From JACVRW01 sp963716215 (GTDB taxonomy: Bacteria > Actinomycetota > Thermoleophilia > Solirubrobacterales > Thermoleophilaceae), in the NCBI GenBank assembly GCA_963716215.1, contig OY970298.1, positions 2,852,001 to 2,916,000 of the forward strand: a stretch of 64,000 nt of DNA, written 5' to 3'. Below the pieces are notes generated by a model, which worked only from the letters and a program-made list of their open reading frames with translations, was not told where the DNA came from and made no database searches. Made by a program: the position numbers and the translations under genes. Shown here piece after piece: positions 42,803 to 50,332 of the stretch (within the stretch, counting starts at the first letter, position 1; every line of letters starts with the position of its first letter).

Positions 42803-42821
42803 GGTGGACGGCTGATCCACC
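42803..42821. promoter_or_regulatory. Inverted repeat upstream of the sensor kinase
   Basis: GGTGGA (42803-42808) and TCCACC (42816-42821) form a perfect 6-base inverted repeat with a 7-base spacer, 46 bases before the kinase ATG. It is a possible autoregulatory site of the downstream response regulator. Confidence 0.35.
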
Positions 42822-42866
42822 GCAGGTGGGATTCCGGCCAGAAACGGCGCCGCTACCCTCGCCCGC

Positions 42867-44054
42867 ATGGCGGCATCGCCCCGAGCAGCACCGATCACAC
42901 CGCTCGTGAAGCGCACCGATCTGGCGGCCGACGCGGCCATCGCCGTCGGTGCCTTCGCCGTCTCGCTGCTGCTGCTTGCCGTCGGCTCCGACGGCAGCGA
43001 CTCGGACATCGGAGTGCTCAGCGTCGCGCTCACTGCACTGGCTTCGCTGCCCCTGGTCGCCCGTCGTCGAGCGCCGCTCGGGGTGTTCGTGCTGACGGCG
43101 CTCGCCAGCGTCGCCGTGCGCGCCGTGGCGGCACCCGCCGGCCCGCCGATCGGCGCGACCCTCGCGCTCTTCTTCCTCGCCGCCGACGGCGGCGAGACGA
43201 GCCAGCGCCGACAGCTCGTCCTGGGCCTGGCCGCGGCGCTGCTGCTGGCCCACCTGACCGCGGTCGGCCTCTCGGAGGACCGGCTGCCCGGACCGGAGGC
43301 GCTGTTCGGCGTGGTTCTGTGGAGCGGCGCCTGGCTGGCGGGCGACCGTACCCGGCTGCGAGCCCAGCGCATGGAGGAACTGGAGGAGCGCGCGGTGCGC
43401 GCCGAGCGCGAGGCGGAGCGCGAGCGGCGCCTGGCGGCGGCCGAGGAGCGCACCCGCATCGCACGCGACCTGCACGACTCCGCGGGCCACGCGATCAACG
43501 TCATCCTGGTCCACGCCGGGCTGGGCCGGCTGCGCACCGAGAGCGACCCGGAGGGCGCCCGCGACGCGTTCGCGACGATCGAAGACGTGGCGCGCGAGAC
43601 CGTCGGCGAGATCGACCAGCTGGTGGCCGTGCTGCGAGAGGACGCGCAACCGACGAACGGGGTGGAGCCCCCGCCCGGCGTGGCCGCGGTCGAGGGCCTC
43701 GTCGAGCGCCATCGGGCGGCGGGCCTGGACGTGAGCCTCGCCGTGAGCGGCGATCGCGATGGGCTCACGCCCGCGGTGGACCGCAGCGCCTACCGGATCC
43801 TTCAGGAGGCGCTCACCAACGCGGCCCGCCACGGCGCCGGCAGCGCCGACGTGCGTGTGGCCTTCGTCGCCGACGCGCTCCAGCTTGCGGTCACCAATCC
43901 GGTCCGGCCCGGTGGCGCGGCTCCGGGCGCCGGCGGGCACGGCATCGTCGGCATGCGCGAACGGGCGGCGCTGCTGGGCGGCACGCTCGACGTGTCCGAG
44001 GGCGAGCGCTCGTTCGAGGTGCGCGTCCTGCTGCCCCTGACCGGCCGCCGCTGA
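42867..44054 (+). CDS. NarL-type sensor histidine kinase
   Basis: 395 residues. An N-terminal membrane part of about four or five helices (to residue ~160) is followed by a coiled coil rich in Glu/Arg (LEERAVRAEREAERERRLAA). Next come the HisKA_3 dimerisation box ERTRIARDLHDSAGHAINVI with the phospho-acceptor His, and a HATPase_c domain with LQEALTNAARHGAGSADV and GHGIVGMRERAALLGGTL. It overlaps the response regulator start (TGATG), so the two form a pair. No periplasmic sensor domain is visible, so the signal is probably membrane-related. Confidence 0.92.
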   Translation: MAASPRAAPITPLVKRTDLAADAAIAVGAFAVSLLLLAVGSDGSDSDIGVLSVALTALASLPLVARRRAPLGVFVLTALASVAVRAVAAPAGPPIGATLALFFLAADGGETSQRRQLVLGLAAALLLAHLTAVGLSEDRLPGPEALFGVVLWSGAWLAGDRTRLRAQRMEELEERAVRAEREAERERRLAAAEERTRIARDLHDSAGHAINVILVHAGLGRLRTESDPEGARDAFATIEDVARETVGEIDQLVAVLREDAQPTNGVEPPPGVAAVEGLVERHRAAGLDVSLAVSGDRDGLTPAVDRSAYRILQEALTNAARHGAGSADVRVAFVADALQLAVTNPVRPGGAAPGAGGHGIVGMRERAALLGGTLDVSEGERSFEVRVLLPLTGRR

Positions 44055-44713
44055 TGAGCGACGCGCCCGTGAAAGTGCTGATCGTCGACGACGACGACCT
44101 GATGCGCGCGGGGCTCCGCGGCGTGCTCTCGAACGACGAGGCGATCGAGGTCGTGGGCGAGGCCGGGGACGGGCGCGACGCCGTCTACCGCACCAGGCTG
44201 CTGCAGCCCGACGTGGTGCTGATGGACGTGCGCATGCCGGACCTCGACGGGATCGGCGCCACCCGCGAGGTGCTGGCCGCCTTCCCGGAGGTGAAGGTGG
44301 TGATCCTGACCACCTTCGAGCAGGACGACTACATCTTCGGCGCCCTCAATGCCGGCGCCTCCGGGTTCCTGCTCAAGCGCACCCGGCCCGAGGAGCTGAT
44401 CGCCGCGCTGCACACGATCGCCGCCGGCGACGCGCTCCTGTCGCCCTCCGTCACCAGCCGGGTGATCGCGCGGATGGCGGACCAGCCGACGATGGATGAG
44501 ACCACCGACGCCCGCCTCGACGAGCTGACGGCCCGCGAGCGCGAGGTGCTCCAGCTGGTGGCCAGCGGCCTCTCGAACAACGAGATCGCCGCCGCGCTCG
44601 TGATCGAGGAATCGACCGTCAAGACCCACGTCACGCGCCTGCTGGGCAAGCTCGGCGTCCGCGATCGGGTGCAGGCGGTGATCTTCGCCTACTCGAACGG
44701 GCTGACGCGGTGA
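44054..44713 (+). CDS. LuxR/NarL-family response regulator
   Basis: 219 residues. Receiver domain with acidic pocket VLIVDDDDLMRAGL, phospho-acceptor Asp in VVLMDVRMPDLDGI, and the conserved Lys in GFLLKRTRPEEL. A GerE-type helix-turn-helix ends the protein: LTAREREVLQLVASGLSNNE, then VIEESTVKTHVTRLLGKLGV. Cognate partner of the preceding kinase. The next gene (SnoaL-like) overlaps its stop as GTGA and may be co-transcribed, but no target gene is evident. Confidence 0.93.
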   Translation: MSDAPVKVLIVDDDDLMRAGLRGVLSNDEAIEVVGEAGDGRDAVYRTRLLQPDVVLMDVRMPDLDGIGATREVLAAFPEVKVVILTTFEQDDYIFGALNAGASGFLLKRTRPEELIAALHTIAAGDALLSPSVTSRVIARMADQPTMDETTDARLDELTAREREVLQLVASGLSNNEIAAALVIEESTVKTHVTRLLGKLGVRDRVQAVIFAYSNGLTR

Positions 44714-45117
44714 CTGCGGATAACGTCGAGCTCGTGCGCAGCGGCCTGGCCGCGTTCCTCGCGGGCGATATGGAGAGGACGCTCACCGGGGTCCATCCCG
44801 ACGTCGTGACGGTCCGGCACCCGCCGCTCCCCGACGCGCAGACCTACCACGGCCCGGACGGCCTCCTTCAGTCATACGCCGACTGGACGGCCGACTTCTC
44901 CGACTTCGAGATGGAGGTCGGCGAGATCCGCTCGGCTGGAGACGGGGTCTTGGTCGAGCTGATCCAGCGCGGCAAGGGCCAGGCCAGCGGCGCCATCGTG
45001 GAAGGGCGCTTCTGGGCGGTCTACACGCTGACCGACGGCCTCGTCACGCGCCAGGACATCTTCAACTACGAGGACCAGGCCGCCGCCTGGGCGAAAGCAC
45101 GGAGATCCGCGCCGTGA
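44710..45117 (+). CDS. SnoaL/NTF2-like protein
   Basis: 135 residues, GTG in a GTGA overlap with the response regulator. Small alpha+beta barrel of the SnoaL-like type: VRSGLAAFLAGDMERTLTGVHPDV, then HGPDGLLQSYADWTADFSDFEMEVGEI and GLVTRQDIFNYEDQAAAWA (each a separate strand/helix group). Family members are cyclases, isomerases or non-enzymatic binding proteins; no catalytic residues can be assigned. Its last 56 bases overlap the convergent propeller gene. Confidence 0.8.
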   Translation: MTADNVELVRSGLAAFLAGDMERTLTGVHPDVVTVRHPPLPDAQTYHGPDGLLQSYADWTADFSDFEMEVGEIRSAGDGVLVELIQRGKGQASGAIVEGRFWAVYTLTDGLVTRQDIFNYEDQAAAWAKARRSAP

Positions 45118-46471
45118 GGCGCTTGGAGCTGTTGCCGGCCTCGTCACGCGCCCGCAGCGTGAGCCGGTAGGGGCCCGGCGAGAGGCGCTTGCGCCTCGAC
45201 AGGCGGCCCTTGAAGGCGATCGTGTTCGGCCCCGCCGCCTGGTCCGCGAACGACAGGGTCGGCTTGACGGCGGCGTAGCGGCTGCAGCGCTTGCGGGTAC
45301 GGTTGCGCCGCGTCGCCTTGACGCAGCGCCCGCCTACTTTGCGCCCTGACGTGACCCGCTCGAAGGAGAGCGTGACGCGAGCGCCCTCGGACAGCGCGTA
45401 GCGGATGGTGATGCCGCTGCCGCCGAGCCGGAGGCGCTTGGCCGACAACCTCAGCTTGGTCACCGTCGGCTTTGCCTTGTCGGTGCCGCCGCCGCCCGGG
45501 CCGCCACCACCACCGCCGCCGACCTCGATGCCGGTAACGCGGCCGACGCGGTTGCCGGTCTCCTCGGTGAACCAGATCGTGTTGTTCGGGCCCTTGGCCA
45601 CGTAGCGGGGGCCGGCGCCCGCGGTCATCCCGGTCACGTGGCTGGTGACGCCGGCCGGGCTGACGCGACCGACCGCGTTCGCCTGGAACTCGGCGAACCA
45701 GATCGCGTTGTCCGGACCGAGCGTGATGCCGAACGGGTCCACACCCTTGGCCACGTACGCGGTGGCCGTGCCCGCCGGGGTGACCTTGCCGACGGTGGTG
45801 CCCTGCCCGGCATACCAGATGTTGCCGTCCGCACCCCCGATCACGTCGATCGGCGTGCCGGCAGGGACCGGGAAGCCGGCTGCGGGGTCGAGGGCCGGCG
45901 TCGCGCCGGTCGTGATGCGGGCCACCGACCCGCCGAAGTCACCCACCCACATGTTGCCGTCGGGGCCGAGCGTGATCCCGCGCGCGTTGAAGACCAACGG
46001 CAGCGCTATCGGCGTGCCGACGGCCGCACCGGCCGTCGAGACCCTGACCACGCGGTTGTTCGTCGCGTCCGCGACCCACAGGTTCCCGTCCGGCCCGGCG
46101 GCGATCCCCCTCGGGCCGCTCATGCCCAGCGAGAAGAACTGCACCCCGGCTGGATTGCCAGGCGCCATGCGGCCGACGCCGTTGGCCTGCGTAAACCAAA
46201 GGGCGTTGTCGGGGCCGACGACGATGATGTCGGGCCCCGCCGACCCGGCCGCGACGTCGAACTCACTCGTGGCGCCCGGATTGGTCCCCGAGATCCGCCC
46301 GATCTTGTTGGCGGTGCGCTCGGTGAACCACATGTTCCCGTCCGGCCCCTGGACGATGTCCTGAAGCCCGGCGTTGGCCGACGGCACGGGCGCGAACTCC
46401 TGGATCGTCGGCGCAGCCGACGCGGTGCCGGGCACCGCCAAAGCGAGAGCGACGAGGGCCAGGCGCTTCAC
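45062..46471 (-). CDS. Secreted Vgb/NHL-type beta-propeller protein
   Basis: About 469 residues from GTG 46471. A signal peptide (VKRLALVALALAVPGTASAA) is followed by repeated blades of the streptogramin-lyase type: GPDGNMWFTERTANKIGRIS, GPDNALWFTQANGVGRMAP, GPDGNLWVADATNNRVVRVS, GPDNAIWFAEFQANAVGRVS, about six to seven units to residue ~315. A Gly-rich linker leads to a C-terminal Ig-like or CHU-like domain with many Lys/Arg (RLSAKRLRLGG ... KGRLSRRKRLSPGPYRLTL). Virginiamycin B lyase activity cannot be inferred from the repeats alone. A structural or sensing surface protein is as likely. Confidence 0.85.
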   Translation of the reverse strand: MKRLALVALALAVPGTASAAPTIQEFAPVPSANAGLQDIVQGPDGNMWFTERTANKIGRISGTNPGATSEFDVAAGSAGPDIIVVGPDNALWFTQANGVGRMAPGNPAGVQFFSLGMSGPRGIAAGPDGNLWVADATNNRVVRVSTAGAAVGTPIALPLVFNARGITLGPDGNMWVGDFGGSVARITTGATPALDPAAGFPVPAGTPIDVIGGADGNIWYAGQGTTVGKVTPAGTATAYVAKGVDPFGITLGPDNAIWFAEFQANAVGRVSPAGVTSHVTGMTAGAGPRYVAKGPNNTIWFTEETGNRVGRVTGIEVGGGGGGGPGGGGTDKAKPTVTKLRLSAKRLRLGGSGITIRYALSEGARVTLSFERVTSGRKVGGRCVKATRRNRTRKRCSRYAAVKPTLSFADQAAGPNTIAFKGRLSRRKRLSPGPYRLTLRARDEAGNSSKRLTARISVLSPRRRPGPRS

Positions 46472-46485
46472 GGCCCTACAGCCTC

Positions 46486-46893
46486 TCAGGCGCTGAGCGC
46501 TTCGTCCAGCGCCTCGTTGACCAGCTCGTCGGCGCGCTCGTTGTGCTCGCGCCTCACCGAGCGGACCGCCCACGAGTCGAAGTCGCGCAGGGCGCGCATC
46601 GCCTCCAGGAAGAGCGGCTTCAGCCCGGCGTGCTTGACCTTGTACTCGCCGCCGACCTGGCGCGCGATCAGCTCGGAGTCGTTGACCACCTCGACCTCGT
46701 CGGCGCCGAGCTCGCGCGCCAGCTCCAGCCCGAGCAACAGCGCGCGGTACTCCGCGACGTTGTTGGTGGCCTCGCCGATGAAGGCGTTGCGCTCGCCGAG
46801 CACGTCGCCCTCCGGTGTGCTCGCCACGGCACCGACGGCGGCGGGGCCCGGGTTGCCACGCGCCCCCCCGTCGACGTTCACCACAACCTTCAC
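46486..46893 (-). CDS. RNase HI-like protein
   Basis: 135 residues, GTG start overlapping the small upstream gene. Complete RNase H core: VVNVDGGARGNPGPAAVGAV (first Asp), NNVAEYRALLLGLELARELG (Glu), VVNDSELIARQVGGEYKV (second Asp), and REHNERADELVNEALDEAL (final Asp region). It hydrolyses RNA in RNA-DNA hybrids. The short form without an N-terminal hybrid-binding domain is common in actinobacteria. It is translated as part of a three-gene unit with a small protein and a zinc-ribbon protein. Confidence 0.93.
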   Translation of the reverse strand: MKVVVNVDGGARGNPGPAAVGAVASTPEGDVLGERNAFIGEATNNVAEYRALLLGLELARELGADEVEVVNDSELIARQVGGEYKVKHAGLKPLFLEAMRALRDFDSWAVRSVRREHNERADELVNEALDEALSA

Positions 46894-47096
46894 TCGTCGG
46901 CCGGCGACTCGATCGACGGGAAGGTGCCCTTGGCGCGCTGGCGGCGCTTCTCCTTGAACGACGGGTGATCGCCCGGCAGGCCGCCCTGGCCGCGCCGGTC
47001 GACGATCACCTCCACGTTGGGCTCGTCCTTGTAGTAGTCGGTGAGCCGCTCGAACAGCTCGTCCTCGAGCGGCCGGGGCACGACGCAATAGATCAC
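46890..47096 (-). CDS. Small conserved protein with VIVDRR motif
   Basis: 68 residues from a GTG; the stop overlaps the RNase HI start (GTGA) and the start overlaps the upstream stop (GTGA). The N-terminal half matches a widespread short motif: VVPRPLEDELFERLTDYYKDE followed by NVEVIVDRRGQG. The C-terminal half is basic (SFKEKRRQRAKG). From memory the motif occurs in many unrelated bacterial proteins, usually next to an arginine-rich end. Function unknown; coupling to RNase HI and the basic tail hint at nucleic-acid binding. Confidence 0.75.
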   Translation of the reverse strand: MIYCVVPRPLEDELFERLTDYYKDEPNVEVIVDRRGQGGLPGDHPSFKEKRRQRAKGTFPSIESPADE

Positions 47097-47854
47097 TCTT
47101 CAGAACCTCCATCGTTCGCGGTTTGGCCCGCCAGCACGCGCCCGTCGGCGTCGAGCCGGGCGTTCCAGTCGCGCAGACCCTCATCGATCTGCTCGATCTC
47201 CTCACCCTTGTCGAGCATCATGACCGGGTCGGCCTCGTCGCCGAGGTCGACCCGATAGCGGTACCAGGAAAGGTCCCATGCGACGACGACGGACACCTGG
47301 CTGCCCTGTGCCGTGTCGGGTTGCGCGCTCACGAACGGCTCGCCGAGCGTGCGCGCCAGTCCGGCGATCGTGCGCTGGTGCGAGGAGCCGTTGAAGAGGT
47401 CGAGCGCCCGCTCGACCTTCGCCTGCGCGGTGGTCGGCACCGCACGCACGTGGCGCGGGTCCTTGGGGCGGGAGCGCGGTGGCGGCTGTCGCTCGCCGCG
47501 CTCGCGGTCGCGGTCGCGCTCGCGTGGCGCGGAGCTGCCGTCGTCGTCGACCGCGCGCTCGCCACCGTTGAGCTCCTGCGGCGCGGGCTCGAGCGGCTCC
47601 GGGGGCCGTCGGCGGCGCAGCCGCCCCAGCACGCCGCGCCGCGGCTCGGAGCGCGGCAGGCGGGTGGGCATGTCGCCGGCGGCCGACTCGCGGATCCAGC
47701 CCTCCTGCTGGGCGCGCACGGAGCAGAGGTCGCAGACCTGGTGGCGGTGTCCGCCGGGAGCCAGGTAGGACTCGGCGCGCTCGCCCTTGAGGATCGTGCG
47801 ACCGCACACGTCGCAGGTCACGACGTCGTGGACCGGCCTGAGCTCCTTCTTCAC
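47093..47854 (-). CDS. Zinc-ribbon protein with disordered charged linker, unknown function
   Basis: 253 residues, GTG start. The N-terminus has two CxxC pairs, CDVC (about residue 14) and CDLC (about residue 41), forming a treble-clef or zinc-ribbon site. A long Arg/Pro/Glu-rich linker (~60-135, with RDRDRERGERQPPPRSRP) precedes a folded C-terminal domain (~140-235) with RALDLFNGSSHQRTIAGLAR and the WDLSWYRYRVDLGDEAD segment. I do not recognise a named family. The tight overlap with the VIVDRR and RNase HI genes suggests a shared nucleic-acid-related task. Confidence 0.75.
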   Translation of the reverse strand: MKKELRPVHDVVTCDVCGRTILKGERAESYLAPGGHRHQVCDLCSVRAQQEGWIRESAAGDMPTRLPRSEPRRGVLGRLRRRRPPEPLEPAPQELNGGERAVDDDGSSAPRERDRDRERGERQPPPRSRPKDPRHVRAVPTTAQAKVERALDLFNGSSHQRTIAGLARTLGEPFVSAQPDTAQGSQVSVVVAWDLSWYRYRVDLGDEADPVMMLDKGEEIEQIDEGLRDWNARLDADGRVLAGQTANDGGSEE

Positions 47855-47879
47855 CGCCCCGATAATAGGGCGGGTTCGA

Positions 47880-49955
47880 TCATGCCCTGACTGCTTCCTG
47901 CTCTCGGGCCGCCTCCTGCACCACCGATTGCGCGATGTGAGCCGGGATCTCCTCGTACCGGGCCAGCTCCATCGAGTACTCGCCCTGCCCGCCGGTGATC
48001 GCCCGCAGGTCCGGCGCGTAGCTCAGCAGCTCCGCCATCGGCATCTCGGCCTTGACCTCGGTCACGGTCCCCTTCGGCTCCATCCCGAGCGGCCGGCCGC
48101 GCCGCGAGTTGAGGTCGCCGATCACGTCGCCCACCGACTCCTCCGGCACCGTCACGGTCACCGTCATGATCGGCTCCATCAACACCGCCTGGGCGTTCTC
48201 CATCGCGTCCTTGAACGCCATCGAGCCGGCGATCTTGAACGCCATCTCCGAGGAGTCGACCGAGTGGTGCTGGCCGTCGAACAGCCGTACGCGCACGTCC
48301 TGGACCGGGAAGCCGGCCACGATGCCCGCGCGCATCGCGTCGCGCACGCCCTTCTCCACCGCCGGGATGAAGCCCCCGGGGATGACCCCGCCCTTGATCG
48401 CGTTGACGAACTCGAACCCGCCGCCCTGCGGCATCGGCTCGATCTCGATGTGGCAGTCCGCGAACTGGCCGCGCCCGCCGGTCTGCTTCTTGTAGCGCGC
48501 GTGCGCCTTGGCGTTGCCCTTGATCGCCTCGCGGTAGGGCACGTGCGGCGGGTGTAGCTCGACCTCGGCGCCGAAGCGCTCCTTCATTCGATCGACGATC
48601 ACCTCCACGTGGATCTGCGTGATGCCGGCCAGGATCTGTTCGCCGGTCTGATCGTCGCGGTGGAAGTCGATCGTCGGGTCCTCCTCCTGGAGGCGGCGCA
48701 GGGCCTGACCCATCTTCTCCTCGTCGCCCTTCGCCTTGGCCTCGATCGCGAACGCCATCACCGGCCGCGGCATCTTCGGCAGCGCCAGGGGGATCTCGGC
48801 GTCGTTCGCCGCCAGCACGTCGCCGGCGTGCGTCTCCTTGAGCTTGGCTACGGAGCCGATGTCGCCCGGGCCGAACTCGTCGGCGTGCTCGGAGTCCTTG
48901 CCCTGGGGCACCAGCAGCTGCCCGATGCGCTCCTTCACGTGCGCGCGGCAGTTGTGCACCTGCGAGTCGTGGGCGAGCACGCCCTGGTACACGCGGAACA
49001 GGTTCACGCGGCCGGCGTACGGGTCCGCGAGCGTCTTGAACACGAACGCGACCATGTCCTTCGACTCGTCCGGCTCGAGCGTGACCCCGTCGAGGTCGAT
49101 CACGCCCCGCTTGGCCGGCGAGGGCAGGTCTTCGACGAGCGCGTCCAGCAGCCGATTGATGCCCAGGTTGCGCGTTGCGGCACCGCAGGTGACCGGGAAC
49201 ACGTGGCCCTCGGTCACACCGGTCTTCAGGGCGGCGACCGTCTCCTCGTGCGAGATCTCCTCGCCCTCGAGGTAGCGCTCCATCAGCTCGTCCGAGACCT
49301 CGGCCACCTCGTCCATCAGCTTCTCGCGCATCTCCTGCGCGCGGTCGGCGAGGGCATCGGGGATCGGGATCTCGGCGCAGTTCTCGCGCCCGTCGCCGTC
49401 GTAGCGGTAGGCCTTCATGTCGATCAGGTCGATCACGCCCTCGAGCTCGTGCTCGGCGCCGATCGGGATCTCGGTGGCCACGACGTGCTGCCCGAAGGCC
49501 TGCTTGAGCGAATCGAGCGCGCGGAAGAAGTCGGCGCGCTCGCGGTCGAGCATGTTCACGAACAGGATGCGGGCGAGGCCCAGCTCGGACGCGCGCTGCC
49601 AGAGGCGGTTGGTCGTCACCTCGACGCCCATCACGCCGTTGACCACGAACACGGCGCCCTCGCAGACGCGCAGGGCGGCCAGGGCATCGGCCACGAAGCT
49701 GGGTTCCCCGGGCGTGTCGATCAGGTTGATCTTGCGGTCCTCCCAGCGGAACGAGGACAGGCTCGCGGAGATGGACATCTCGCGCGCCTTCTCGTCCGAA
49801 GCGGAGTCGGAGACCGTGGTGCCGTCCGCCACCGAGCCGAGCCGGTTGATCGCTCCGGCGGTGAACAGGAGTGCCTCGTTGACGGAGGTCTTCCCGCTGC
49901 CTCGGTGGCCCAGCAAGGCCACGTTGCGGATCCTCTTCGGCGATTCGTGCGCCAT
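47880..49955 (-). CDS. fusA2: Elongation factor G-like GTPase (EF-G2)
   Basis: About 691 residues from ATG 49955. GTPase motifs: P-loop LLGHRGSGKTSVNEALL, DTPGEPSFVADAL (G3), and the G4 position FVNMLDRERADF, where the usual NKxD lysine is replaced (N-M-L-D). Domains II-V follow, with YREAIKGNAKAHARYKKQTGG and the EF-G C-terminal SYAPDLRAITGGQGEY. G4 changes of this kind and the divergent domain IV are typical of EF-G2 paralogues, whose role in translation (ribosome rescue, recycling or translocation under stress) is unresolved. It follows the sigma-factor switch genes on the same strand. Confidence 0.9.
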   Translation of the reverse strand: MAHESPKRIRNVALLGHRGSGKTSVNEALLFTAGAINRLGSVADGTTVSDSASDEKAREMSISASLSSFRWEDRKINLIDTPGEPSFVADALAALRVCEGAVFVVNGVMGVEVTTNRLWQRASELGLARILFVNMLDRERADFFRALDSLKQAFGQHVVATEIPIGAEHELEGVIDLIDMKAYRYDGDGRENCAEIPIPDALADRAQEMREKLMDEVAEVSDELMERYLEGEEISHEETVAALKTGVTEGHVFPVTCGAATRNLGINRLLDALVEDLPSPAKRGVIDLDGVTLEPDESKDMVAFVFKTLADPYAGRVNLFRVYQGVLAHDSQVHNCRAHVKERIGQLLVPQGKDSEHADEFGPGDIGSVAKLKETHAGDVLAANDAEIPLALPKMPRPVMAFAIEAKAKGDEEKMGQALRRLQEEDPTIDFHRDDQTGEQILAGITQIHVEVIVDRMKERFGAEVELHPPHVPYREAIKGNAKAHARYKKQTGGRGQFADCHIEIEPMPQGGGFEFVNAIKGGVIPGGFIPAVEKGVRDAMRAGIVAGFPVQDVRVRLFDGQHHSVDSSEMAFKIAGSMAFKDAMENAQAVLMEPIMTVTVTVPEESVGDVIGDLNSRRGRPLGMEPKGTVTEVKAEMPMAELLSYAPDLRAITGGQGEYSMELARYEEIPAHIAQSVVQEAAREQEAVRA

Positions 49956-49987
49956 CACTCTCCTTCCCTCGGGCTGGAGCCCGCAGA

Positions 49988-50332
49988 CTACTGCCCGAGG
50001 GCGGAATCCAGAGTCCCGTGAACCGGCGCCACGGTGCCCACCTCGGTCAGCGTGAGCACCCGGCCCAGCGGCGACGTCTCGGGAACAACCAGCCGCAGCT
50101 CCTGGCGACGCCGGCCGAGCCGGCGCGACAGGTCGAAGATCACCTCGATCGCGGCCGAGTCGAGGTAGCGGCACTGCCCCAGGTCCACCACCAGCGCCAG
50201 CACGTCGTTGGGGATGGCCGCCAGCAGCTCCTCGCGCACCAGGGACGCGTTGGTCATATCCACCTCGCCGTTGAGCTGGGCCACGACCGTGCCGCCGCGG
50301 CGCTCGACCTCGATCTCGGCGAGCGTCGTCAA
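49988..50332 (-). CDS. STAS-domain anti-anti-sigma factor
   Basis: 114 residues, TTG start overlapping the stop of the upstream phosphatase gene (TTGA). SpoIIAA/RsbV-like fold: VVAQLNGEVDMTNASLVREE, LALVVDLGQCRYLDSAAIEV with the phosphorylatable Ser59 in the DSAA motif. Dephosphorylated antagonist would bind the RsbW-type kinase and free the sigma factor. The neighbouring gene encodes both the phosphatase and the kinase-like domain, making this a compact partner-switch module. Confidence 0.9.
   Translation of the reverse strand: MTTLAEIEVERRGGTVVAQLNGEVDMTNASLVREELLAAIPNDVLALVVDLGQCRYLDSAAIEVIFDLSRRLGRRRQELRLVVPETSPLGRVLTLTEVGTVAPVHGTLDSALGQ

Noticed and set aside
45480..45530. GC-rich repeat of CCGCC/CCACC units
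   Set aside because: It simply encodes the glycine linker between the propeller and the C-terminal domain of the secreted protein.
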